A DNA stretch of 9,985 nt from positions 1 through 9,985 of the forward strand of contig JAIPDY010000111.1 in NCBI GenBank assembly GCA_021737445.1. Direction: 5' to 3'. The position numbers were made by a program, and so were the translations under genes. The DNA is from Desulfotignum sp. GTDB taxonomy: Bacteria > Desulfobacterota > Desulfobacteria > Desulfobacterales > Desulfobacteraceae. Below, piece by piece: positions 1-6,185 of the stretch (the first letter of the stretch is position 1; every line of letters begins with the position of its first letter). The notes under the pieces are model-generated. The model saw nothing but the letters and a program-made list of their open reading frames with translations, searched no databases and was not told the origin of the DNA.

Positions 1-1686
1 GTGGATGTGGCACCGCTGCCCCCCTACAGCGGAAAAGAATCCTTTTCCGGGCTGGTGGGAGAATTTGATCTGGCAGCCGGCCTGGGCAAAACCCAGCTGC
101 CCGTGGGGGAATCCGCCACCCTCACCCTTGTCATCAGCGGCACCGGCAATATCATGGATGCGGCCATGCCAAAACTGTCCCTTCCCCCGGACCGGTTCAA
201 GGTGTATGAAGACACGCCCGTCGAAGAGATCACAATCGGCCCCCGGGGATATACCGGCAAAAAGATTTTCAAGCGGGCCCTGGTGCCGATAAAGCCAGGT
301 ATTGCTGAAATTTCCGGAATATCTTTCACCTATTTTGATGTCAAAAAAAAGGCCTATATCACCCGGACCACCCCTTCTTTGCAGATCACGGCCACCCCGT
401 CAGCCCGGTCTGAGACAGTGGTGTCCGCCACCCCGGCACAAGATCCCGGCGAAAACAGGCAGGAGGTGCAGATTGTGGACAAGGATATCCTGGACATTCA
501 CCAGGATATGGCAGTGCTCACCCACAACCCCCGCATGGGGTTTGCCTTGTTTGTCTGTCTGGTGCTCCTGCCTGTCGGGCTTCTAGGGTGCACCTTTGTG
601 GCTGTCAGGCGCCGGAAAAAGGAAAAACCGGTTTCCGTGCAGATGGCGGAAAAAGCCGGGAAACATCTGGATGCAGCATCTAAAGCCTTTGTGTCAGATC
701 CGGCTGTTTTATCCCATTGCCATACAGCCCTTACCGCTGCGGTGATGGCCAAAGCAGACCGGACAGGGGAAAGCCTTACCCGGGAGGAAACCGTGTCCAT
801 TCTCACCCGGGCCGGCACAGACCCGGCAGTCATCGATGAGGTGGTGAAACTGATGGCGGAAATGGATGCGGCCCGGTTCAGCGGCAGCAGTGCCGGTCCG
901 AAACAGGATCTGCCGGACCGGGTCAAAAAACTGGTGAAGGCACTTGTGATGGTGGTCCTGGCGGTCTGCCTGGCATGGTCCCTGCCTGAATCCGGCCGGG
1001 CTGAAGATAAAACCGCCTTGTTCATCGATGCGGTCAACAAATACCAGGCAGACGATTTTGCAGCAGCTGCCAGAAGTTTTGAAGCCATTGCCGAGTCCGG
1101 TATCAGAAACGGACACCTTTTTTACAACATCGGCAATGCCTGGTTCAAGGCCGGGGACACCGGACGGGCCATCCTCTGGTATGAACGGGCCAAACGCCTT
1201 ATCCCCCGGGACCCGGATCTGCAATTCAACCTGGAATATGCCCGCACCCTGGTAAAGGACAAACAGGAAAACCGGGTTTCCCTGGAAGATGTGTTTTTTT
1301 TCTGGCAGGGACTGGTCCCCCTGCAAAGGCTGCAGCTGGCCGCCATTGCCTGTTCCTGCCTCTTTGCCCTGGTTGCCGGCATCCGGATGTTCCGCCGGTC
1401 TGGATCTCTTTTAACCGGCGTGCAAAACTTTTTTGCCGGGCTGGCCGTGCTTTTGACGGTGGCGGCCTCCCTCCAGTATTACAGGGAAACCACTGTATCC
1501 CATGCGGTCATTGTCAAAGAGACCGTGGCTGTCACTTCGGGCACGTCCGCATCCGCCACCCGGCTGTTCGACCTGCATGCCGGCACCAGGGTGCGGGTAG
1601 AGGATAAAAACCGGGGATACCTGAAGATCATGTTCACCCCGGACAAGGTGGGGTGGGTCAAACTGGGGGATGCCGTCCCCATCTGA
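1..1686 (+). CDS. BatD-BatE fusion protein, 5' end outside window
   Basis: The frame is open from base 1, so the true start lies upstream and residue numbers here count from base 1. Residues 1-135 look like the last beta-sandwich domain of BatD (oxygen-tolerance family), with conserved-looking stretches such as GKTQLPVGE and the KPG turn. A membrane helix follows at about 179-202, with a basic RRRKK after it, then a helical, probably cytoplasmic segment (about 210-310). A second hydrophobic stretch (about 312-330) ends in SGRAED and looks like a former signal peptide. After it come TPR-type helices (about 340-425, with YNIGNAWFKAGDTGRAILWYERA), two more membrane helices (about 444-466 and 475-496) and a C-terminal SH3-like domain (about 500-561). 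That order is BatE. Bat proteins sit in the cell envelope next to a MoxR ATPase and VWA proteins, and are linked to aerotolerance and stress. The neighbouring genes expected upstream are outside the window. Confidence 0.85.
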   Translation: MDVAPLPPYSGKESFSGLVGEFDLAAGLGKTQLPVGESATLTLVISGTGNIMDAAMPKLSLPPDRFKVYEDTPVEEITIGPRGYTGKKIFKRALVPIKPGIAEISGISFTYFDVKKKAYITRTTPSLQITATPSARSETVVSATPAQDPGENRQEVQIVDKDILDIHQDMAVLTHNPRMGFALFVCLVLLPVGLLGCTFVAVRRRKKEKPVSVQMAEKAGKHLDAASKAFVSDPAVLSHCHTALTAAVMAKADRTGESLTREETVSILTRAGTDPAVIDEVVKLMAEMDAARFSGSSAGPKQDLPDRVKKLVKALVMVVLAVCLAWSLPESGRAEDKTALFIDAVNKYQADDFAAAARSFEAIAESGIRNGHLFYNIGNAWFKAGDTGRAILWYERAKRLIPRDPDLQFNLEYARTLVKDKQENRVSLEDVFFFWQGLVPLQRLQLAAIACSCLFALVAGIRMFRRSGSLLTGVQNFFAGLAVLLTVAASLQYYRETTVSHAVIVKETVAVTSGTSASATRLFDLHAGTRVRVEDKNRGYLKIMFTPDKVGWVKLGDAVPI

Positions 1687-1687
1687 T

Positions 1688-1750
1688 GCCTGAACCATTT
1701 ATCCCGGCCTGCTCCAGGGGTTTTGGGGTTCGGCATATCAATGGGCAGCC
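1688..1750 (+). pseudogene. Nitrilase gene fragment (relic of catalytic-Glu region)
   Basis: This segment aligns with 5299-5360 inside the intact nitrilase gene, on the same strand. It includes a 15-base exact match (1696-1710 against 5307-5321) and further shared blocks (ccagggg, ttcggcat, gggcagccg), about three quarters identity overall with one extra base near 1725. Read in frame it gives MPEPFIPACSRG against LPEAFIPAYPRG of the nitrilase, the motif with the catalytic glutamate. The extra base then shifts the frame. I see no nitrilase similarity before or after it. It starts one base after the bat stop codon, so it is probably debris from a duplication or deletion rather than a working gene. 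Confidence 0.6.
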
Positions 1751-1785
1751 GTTGAAATATATTTTATGCCCCAGGATCGAATCGT

Positions 1786-1814
1786 TTGACGAATTATTGC
1801 ATTTGGATTATTCT
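1786..1814 (+). promoter_or_regulatory. Sigma70-type promoter for the kinase-like/YkgJ gene pair
   Basis: TTGACG (1786-1791), a 17-base spacer and TATTCT (1809-1814) lie in an AT-rich stretch about 58 bases before the start codon at 1872. The next gene has a strong ribosome binding site, AGGAGG at 1861-1866. The rest of the 1751-1871 gap shows nothing else I can name. Confidence 0.55.
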
Positions 1815-1871
1815 ATACATATGGTTAGCAGGGTTTTATCCTTTTAATTCCAAAATATTAAGGAGGATATC

Positions 1872-2537
1872 ATGAAACGGCCCATGCACAAAATAATCGA
1901 AGAACAGATCAATAGATGGGAACTGGGCAAGATAAAAACCGATCCCGTGGTCGAACATGTCAACGTTGTCACCATTTCCAGAGAAGCCGGAAGCCGCGGC
2001 CGGGAAGTGGCGGAAAAACTGGCCCAAAATACCGGATTTGACCTGTTTCACCACGAAATCCTGGAAAGCATGATCGAGACATCCAAAAACAGCAGGGCTT
2101 TGCTGGAAACCCTTGACGAGCGGGGCATGAACATTGTGGAAGACATTGTATCCGCCATGGTCAACGAACACCATCTCTGGCCGGACGAATACGCAAAACT
2201 GCTGCTCAGAATACTGAACACCATCGGCAAACACGGGAACGCCGTCATTCTAGGCAGGGGAGCCAACTGCGCCTTAGGGAAAATTGACGCGCTCAAGGTA
2301 AGGATCGTGGCCCCGGCCGGTATGCGGCGGAAGCATCTTCAGAAAACCCGGGACCTTTCCTATGATGATGCGGAAAAACTGATGCACAGCACGGATGCCA
2401 ACCGAACCGCCTTTGTCAGACGTTACTTCAACAGCGATGCCACTGATCCTGCCAACTACGATCTCATCCTCAACACCGGTTTTCTGTCCGTTGACAAGGC
2501 TGTCCAGGTTATTCAATGCGCCATCAGCGCCAATTAA
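1872..2537 (+). CDS. Cytidylate-kinase-like family protein
   Basis: The 221-residue product resembles the cytidylate kinase-like family (Pfam Cytidylate_kin2). VVTISREAGSRGREVAEKLA (about residues 33-52) is the family's variant nucleotide-binding loop, AVILGRGANCAL (about 124-135) is a typical second motif, and R..F.RRYFNSDATDPANYDLILNT (about 178-204) is the conserved C-terminal signature. The first ~30 residues are a charged helix that many desulfobacterial paralogues also seem to carry. Real CMP kinase is a separate housekeeping enzyme, so the substrate here is unknown and a role as a regulatory or stress-linked nucleotide kinase is only a guess. The start at 1872 is fixed by AGGAGG five bases upstream. 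It overlaps the next gene by 22 bases and both probably sit on one transcript. Confidence 0.8.
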   Translation: MKRPMHKIIEEQINRWELGKIKTDPVVEHVNVVTISREAGSRGREVAEKLAQNTGFDLFHHEILESMIETSKNSRALLETLDERGMNIVEDIVSAMVNEHHLWPDEYAKLLLRILNTIGKHGNAVILGRGANCALGKIDALKVRIVAPAGMRRKHLQKTRDLSYDDAEKLMHSTDANRTAFVRRYFNSDATDPANYDLILNTGFLSVDKAVQVIQCAISAN

Positions 2538-2875
2538 AAATAGATCTGAAACAATTTTCATGCATCCAGTGCCATGCCTGCTGCAGGCAGCCGGGGTATG
2601 TCCGCCTGAAAAAGGCAGAACCCGATGCCATCGCAAACTTTTTACAGATGGATGTCCGCAGGTTCATCAACTCCTTTACCCTGCTCACCGATGACCGCAC
2701 CAGCCTTTCTTTGATGGAACAGGATGGCGGGGCCTGTGTGTTTCTGACTGAACACGGCTGCCGGATTCAGCCGGTCAAGCCGGAACAGTGCCGGGATTTT
2801 CCCCGTAAATGGCGGTTTTCCGGGTTTAAAAAGATCTGCGGATGGGCCAGGGCCCAGGCGGGAAAAGACCTGTGA
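2516..2875 (+). CDS. YkgJ-family cysteine-cluster protein (putative Fe-S or Zn binding)
   Basis: The 119-residue protein has the family signature: CIQCHACC near the N-terminus (C16, C19, C22, C23), then GGACVFL (C74), GCRI (C82), KPEQCRDFP (C92) and a last Cys at 108. These eight cysteines suit a bound Fe-S cluster or zinc. The biochemical role of YkgJ-type proteins is not settled. The ATG at 2516 lies inside the end of the kinase-like gene, with only a modest CAGG at 2505-2508 before it, so translational coupling is likely. No other ATG lies between it and the first cysteine in this frame. The 22-base overlap suggests the two proteins are made together. Confidence 0.75.
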   Translation: MRHQRQLKIDLKQFSCIQCHACCRQPGYVRLKKAEPDAIANFLQMDVRRFINSFTLLTDDRTSLSLMEQDGGACVFLTEHGCRIQPVKPEQCRDFPRKWRFSGFKKICGWARAQAGKDL

Positions 2876-2923
2876 ATGCCGCTGGGCAGATCATTTTCAG
2901 ACACTTGGCGGCCACATCATTGT

Positions 2924-2937
2924 CCCCGGGTTCGGGG
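2924..2937. other. Small GC-rich hairpin between convergent YkgJ gene and PIN relic
   Basis: CCCCG (2924-2928), loop GGTT, CGGGG (2933-2937) forms a 5 bp stem. It lies between the end of the YkgJ-type gene and the end of the PIN remnant on the other strand, where a terminator would be expected. No T-run follows on either strand, so termination is not shown. The rest of 2876-2961 holds nothing I recognise. Confidence 0.25.
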
Positions 2938-2961
2938 CCTCTGAATATGTATAGACTTTCA

Positions 2962-3190
2962 TCAGGTAACCTCCATTACATGAATACCCAGACGCTGAGC
3001 TACTTCGATCATACCACGGTCAAGGGTCATTAAAGGACTGTTTAAAGAAGCAGCACATGTTAAAAAATATGCATCATATGCATATATGCTAAACTGAGAT
3101 GCTGTCTTCAACGCCTCCCGGATATTAATAGTGCGCAAATCAACCGGTATTTGCTGCGCAGCATCCCAGACAGATAAATGGATACAATCC
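2962..3190 (-). pseudogene. VapC-like PIN-domain toxin, C-terminal half only
   Basis: The minus-strand frame runs 3300-2962 (112 codons), but only its second part reads as a PIN domain. IPVDLRTINIREALKTA is followed by IYAYDAYFLTCAASLNSPLMTLDRGMIEVAQRLGI, the usual VapC pattern with the third acidic residue in AYD (residue 76 of the open frame) and the fourth in TLD (residue 94). The first ~37 codons lie in the duplicated module (3191-3304), lack the VapC N-terminus with its first Asp and Glu, and are interrupted by stops in the other copy. I therefore treat the true remnant as about 2962-3190: a VapC gene that lost its 5' half when the module joined it. No antitoxin gene is visible. An active truncated protein seems unlikely. 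Confidence 0.6.
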
Positions 3191-3304
3191 CGGAAAACAA
3201 ACAGATCCGGGCCATTTTCATATCGTGGCATATGACAAAAAAATGGCGGCTTCATGTCCATTGTCTTGTAATTATCTGACAGATACCCTAATAATAACAT
3301 TCAC
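3191..3304 (+). repeat. Duplicated promoter module, copy A
   Basis: This stretch matches 5046-5160 at about 81% identity, with one single-base gap (about 93 of 115 columns by hand alignment). The longest exact blocks are TGGCATATGACAAAAAAAT and the run ccattgtcttgtaattatc. It ends 30 bases before the DUF6951-like start codon. Weaker similarity may continue leftward to about 3169. It replaces the 5' half of the PIN gene. Confidence 0.85.
3261..3289 (+). promoter_or_regulatory. Promoter-like element with dyad, copy A
   Basis: TTGTCT (3261-3266), 17 bases, then TACCCT (3284-3289) could be -35 and -10 boxes; both match the consensus only partly. The dyad TATCT-GAC-AGATA (3273-3285) lies between and over the -10. 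In copy B the same place reads TATCC-GGC-GGATA, so symmetry is kept while the bases changed. A regulator binding there would block or guide polymerase. Confidence 0.4.
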
Positions 3305-3334
3305 TATGAAAAGGACACATAGAGGACATATCCA

Positions 3335-3667
3335 ATGACAACCGTTGAAATAAATGCCGGCATCTGCGGCTTTGTTACACATGTATATGCAAAAAAGACA
3401 ACCGGATACAAGGCTGTCTTCAGACTGGAAAGCCAGTGCCCCAACTGGCAGAAGGTAAATGACTTTCTCGGGGACAAAGAGATGGACCTGATGGCGGAGC
3501 TGTTTAAAAACAAACAGACCGGGGCGGTGCATTCCACTATAATGGAAACTGCATTAAAAACCATCCCCCATATTTCCTGCCCTGTCATATCCGGCATTCT
3601 CAAGGCCCTGGAGGTGAGCGCCGGACTGGCTCTGCCCAAAGATGCATCCATCTGTTTCAAAGAATAG
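3335..3667 (+). CDS. Small conserved-type protein, DUF6951-like
   Basis: The 110-residue soluble protein starts MTTVEINAGICGF and has Cys-Pro pairs at 35-36 (SQCPNW) and 82-83 (SCPVISGILKALEVSAGLALPKD). This pattern recalls small proteins of anaerobes that I remember as DUF6951; the family name is from memory and not checked. Four cysteines (11, 35, 82, 107) might bind a metal or a redox cofactor, but no function is known to me. AGAGGA at 3321-3326 lies eight bases before the ATG, a good ribosome binding site. It has its own promoter module (copy A), the near-twin of the nitrilase's, so co-regulation of the two is plausible. Confidence 0.7.
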   Translation: MTTVEINAGICGFVTHVYAKKTTGYKAVFRLESQCPNWQKVNDFLGDKEMDLMAELFKNKQTGAVHSTIMETALKTIPHISCPVISGILKALEVSAGLALPKDASICFKE

Positions 3668-3704
3668 CTCAGAAGGAATTTTCACCTGTTTAAAGGAAAT
3701 AAAA

Positions 3705-3794
3705 ATGAGCAAAGGCTCCGTCAACCTCATTGACCAGCGGGTTATAGTGGCAAGTGCCCTGGTACCTCAGATCCATATTCGCTTAACGGGGTAA
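3705..3794 (+). CDS. Possible 29-residue peptide or truncated gene start
   Basis: ATG at 3705 is preceded by AAAGGA (3692-3697) at a proper distance and opens a frame of 29 codons (MSKGSVNLIDQRVIVASALV..., ending IRLTG). Its last 12 bases overlap the end of the fic gene on the opposite strand. I do not recognise the sequence. It could be the start of a gene whose remainder was lost when the fic segment arrived, or a chance frame. It is 37 bases after the DUF6951-like gene and could share its transcript. Confidence 0.3.
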   Translation: MSKGSVNLIDQRVIVASALVPQIHIRLTG

Positions 3795-4949
3795 CTCGGT
3801 CCCTTCGCTCATTATCCGGATATACTCTGCATATGAATAAAGGCGGTTACGCTTCTGGCCGGTTATTTCTTTCACTATACCAAGCTGTTCAAGTTCACGC
3901 AGGCAGGCATTAACTGTAGCCGGTGAAAGCTGTGTTTTCTCCTGGACCCAATTGGGTGAAGCCATTGGGCGCTCGAGCATTGCCTTGTGAACGAGATGGG
4001 CTGAACCGGATATACGTTTCAGTCCGTTAATGCGCTGCCCATCTTCAGCAGACAGTTTCATCAGTTGCCGAGCAGCCTCAACAGCCTGTGCTGCAGTATG
4101 AATAACGGCATCGGCAAAAAAATCAAGCCAGGCCTCCCAGTCACCGGTCAGCCGTACCTGGTTCAGAAGTTCATAATACCGTTGTCTGTACGTTTTGAAA
4201 TAGAGGCTGAGGTACAGCATCGGTTCCTTAAGGACTTTTTCAGAGCACAACAGCAGGGTTATTATCAGGCGGCCGAGACGGCCGTTACCATCAAGGAACG
4301 GATGGATGGTTTCAAACTGGACATGCGCCAGTGCAGCCTTGATCAGCACCGGCGTTTTTTCCGGCTGATCATGGAGAAACAGTTCCAGTTTCCCCATACA
4401 TTCTTGAAGATATTCAGGAGGTGGTGGTACAAAAGCGGCATTACCGGGGCGGCTTCCACCAATCCAGTTTTGACTTCTTCGAAACTCACCAGGGCCGCTT
4501 TCTTTGCCACGACCTTTTGACAGCAATACTTTATGCATCTCTTTGAGCAGCCTGATCGAAAGCGGAAAATCCTCTCCAAGCCGCCTGAGACCATGATTAA
4601 GAGCGGCTGCATAGTCGCTTACCTCCTGCACATCATCCAGGGGAACCCCGGGTTGATGTGCGAATTCAAACATCAAAAGGTCTGACAGCGATGATTGCGT
4701 GCCCTCTATCATTGACGAGAGCACCGCTTCTTTGCGCACATACATATAAAGGAAAAGCGATGTATCTGGAAGCAGTACCGAGACACTGTCCAGGCGTCCA
4801 AGGGCCAGCAGAGCCCGGTCAAATTTTTCCCTGAGTCCGGATGACCATTCAATGGGAGGTGCCGGCGGCAATGGGGCTGGAACGAATGCCTGGGCCTTTT
4901 CTCCAACTGTCGATATCTGGATATATCGGCCTTGCAGATCTCTGTTCAT
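3783..4949 (-). CDS. Fic-domain protein with N-terminal inhibitory helix and winged-helix C-terminus
   Basis: The 388-residue protein carries the complete Fic motif HPFLDGNGRLGR (residues 216-227), whose His is the catalytic base for transferring AMP (or another nucleotide part) to a target hydroxyl. SSMIEG (78-83) fits the S/TxxxE(G/N) inhibitory motif, placed before the core as in class II Fic proteins, so the enzyme is probably self-inhibited. Residues about 315-375 look like a winged helix-turn-helix (MASPNWVQEKTQLSPATVNACLREL with a following YxY strand). The N-terminus, GRYIQISTVGEKAQAFVPAPLPP, is typical of this large Fic family and supports the start at 4949, although no Shine-Dalgarno is visible. 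Target unknown; a regulatory or toxin-like role is inferred. Its promoter faces away from the nitrilase. Confidence 0.88.
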   Translation of the reverse strand: MNRDLQGRYIQISTVGEKAQAFVPAPLPPAPPIEWSSGLREKFDRALLALGRLDSVSVLLPDTSLFLYMYVRKEAVLSSMIEGTQSSLSDLLMFEFAHQPGVPLDDVQEVSDYAAALNHGLRRLGEDFPLSIRLLKEMHKVLLSKGRGKESGPGEFRRSQNWIGGSRPGNAAFVPPPPEYLQECMGKLELFLHDQPEKTPVLIKAALAHVQFETIHPFLDGNGRLGRLIITLLLCSEKVLKEPMLYLSLYFKTYRQRYYELLNQVRLTGDWEAWLDFFADAVIHTAAQAVEAARQLMKLSAEDGQRINGLKRISGSAHLVHKAMLERPMASPNWVQEKTQLSPATVNACLRELEQLGIVKEITGQKRNRLYSYAEYIRIMSEGTELPR

Positions 4950-4951
4950 AT

Positions 4952-5035
4952 TTTTATTTTAATTGTTGAATTAACCGGTTTTTTATTTTAAATTAAGGCT
5001 TAAAATAAAATAACGTCCTGCCGACAGATTGTCAA
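4952..5035 (-). promoter_or_regulatory. Promoter and triple operator of the first fic gene
   Basis: On the minus strand TTGACA (5035-5030), 17 bases and TATTTT (5012-5007) form a very good sigma70 promoter. The element TTTTATTTTAA occurs three times: 4952-4962, 4981-4991, and inverted at 5000-5010. The last two form a perfect 11 bp inverted repeat around an 8-base spacer, and the inverted copy covers the -10. An AACCGGTT palindrome lies at 4973-4980. Repression by the Fic protein's own winged helix is the simplest reading, but is an inference. Confidence 0.6.
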
Positions 5036-5045
5036 GAGACATTAT

Positions 5046-5160
5046 CGGAAAACAGACAGATCCGCGCCGACCGCATATCATGGCATATGACAAAAAAATA
5101 GCTGTTTCCTTACCCATTGTCTTGTAATTATCCGGCGGATAACCTAAAAGTAATATTCAC
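5046..5160 (+). repeat. Duplicated promoter module, copy B
   Basis: Second copy of the ~115 bp module (see 3191-3304), in the same orientation, ending 20 bases before the nitrilase start codon. Both copies keep a CATAT-N6-ATATG dyad (5074-5089 here, 3219-3234 in copy A) and the block around the promoter-like boxes. Its left edge borders the fic promoter. Confidence 0.85.
5117..5145 (+). promoter_or_regulatory. Promoter-like element with dyad, copy B (nitrilase)
   Basis: TTGTCT (5117-5122), 17 bases, TAACCT (5140-5145). The dyad TTATCC-GGC-GGATAA (5128-5142) is perfect over six pairs and overlaps the -10, where an operator would act. The nitrilase start codon lies 35 bases downstream of the -10. 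Confidence 0.4.
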
Positions 5161-5179
5161 CCTTACCAGGAGGAGCTGC

Positions 5180-6133
5180 ATGAAACCTGTCAAAGCTGCT
5201 GTAATCCAGGCATGTCCTGTGCTGTTCGATTGTGACAAAACCGTGGAAAAGGCCTGTGATCTCATTTATCAGGCCAGGGAGGCAGACATCATTCTCCTGC
5301 CTGAGGCATTTATCCCGGCCTACCCCAGGGGTCTGGGATTCGGCATGCGGGTGGGCAGCCGGGACGAAAAGGGACGGGACCTGTGGCAACTGTATTTTGA
5401 CAACAGCCTGGCTGTCCCCGGCCCCCAGGTGACGGTTCTGGCCAAAGCAGCCAGAGCAGCACAGGCTTATGTATGCATTGGTGTGATCGAGCAGGGCGGG
5501 GCACCCGCACCCGGCACTTTGTATTGTACCTGCCTCTATTTCGGCCCGGACGGCACCCTGCTGGGCAAACACCGAAAACTCAAACCCACGGGTTCGGAGC
5601 GGCTGATCTGGGGAGAAGGGGACGGGTCCACCCTGCCCGTTTTCCAGACAGACATCGGCCGCATCGGCGGACTTATCTGCTGGGAAAACTACATGCCCCT
5701 GGCCCGCATGGCCATGTACGGCCAGGGCGTGGAATTTTATCTGGCCCCCACGGCAGACTCCCGGGACAGCTGGCAGGCAACGATGCGCCACATCGCCCTG
5801 GAGGGCCGCTGCTATGTCCTGGGCTGCAACCAGTACGTGGAGAAGGCAGACTATCCCAGTGACCTGCCTGGCAGCGAAGAACTGAAAACCCAGCCCGATA
5901 TCATGTGCCGGGGCGGTTCTGTCATCATCTCCCCCATGGGCGATGTCCTGGCAGGCCCTCTGTTCGACCGGGAAGACATCCTTTACGCAGACCTGGACCG
6001 GGATGCCCTCACCCGGGCCAGACTGGACTTTGATGTTACCGGTCATTATGGCCGGCCCGATATTTTTACCCTGACAGTCAACACGGCACCACAGGCAAGC
6101 GTGCAATTCACACACGGCCTGCCTTCCCGTTGA
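5180..6133 (+). CDS. Nitrilase (nitrile to carboxylate plus ammonia)
   Basis: The product is 317 residues when started at 5180, where AGGAGGAG (5168-5175) precedes the ATG; a longer reading from 5117 would run through the promoter element. The catalytic triad is complete: Glu42 in LLPEAFIPAYP, Lys133 in GKHRKLKPT and Cys167 in LICWENYMPLAR. IWGEGDGST and LAPTADSRDSWQATMRHIALEG are typical of true nitrilases of the plant/bacterial aliphatic-aromatic branch, rather than of amidases or carbamoylases in the same superfamily. Such enzymes are cytoplasmic and form spirals or large oligomers. The natural substrate cannot be read from the sequence; cyanide hydratase or dihydratase activity is a less likely alternative. 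It stands alone between two fic genes, with its own promoter module, and a fragment of the same gene type lies at 1688-1750. Confidence 0.88.
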   Translation: MKPVKAAVIQACPVLFDCDKTVEKACDLIYQAREADIILLPEAFIPAYPRGLGFGMRVGSRDEKGRDLWQLYFDNSLAVPGPQVTVLAKAARAAQAYVCIGVIEQGGAPAPGTLYCTCLYFGPDGTLLGKHRKLKPTGSERLIWGEGDGSTLPVFQTDIGRIGGLICWENYMPLARMAMYGQGVEFYLAPTADSRDSWQATMRHIALEGRCYVLGCNQYVEKADYPSDLPGSEELKTQPDIMCRGGSVIISPMGDVLAGPLFDREDILYADLDRDALTRARLDFDVTGHYGRPDIFTLTVNTAPQASVQFTHGLPSR

Positions 6134-6185
6134 ATCCGGGAGATCTTCCAACCGGCAGCCGCCTTTTTCCGAACGTTAATAAAAA

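Noticed and set aside
3191..5160. Composite transposon with the two modules as terminal repeats
   Set aside because: No transposase gene lies between or near the copies, no target-site duplication was found, and the copies are 19% different, so simple duplication of a control region fits better.
5144..6151. Long open frame of 335 codons on the minus strand opposite the nitrilase
   Set aside because: It is a shadow of the nitrilase codons: no ribosome binding site, no recognisable motif, and the plus strand encodes a full catalytic triad.
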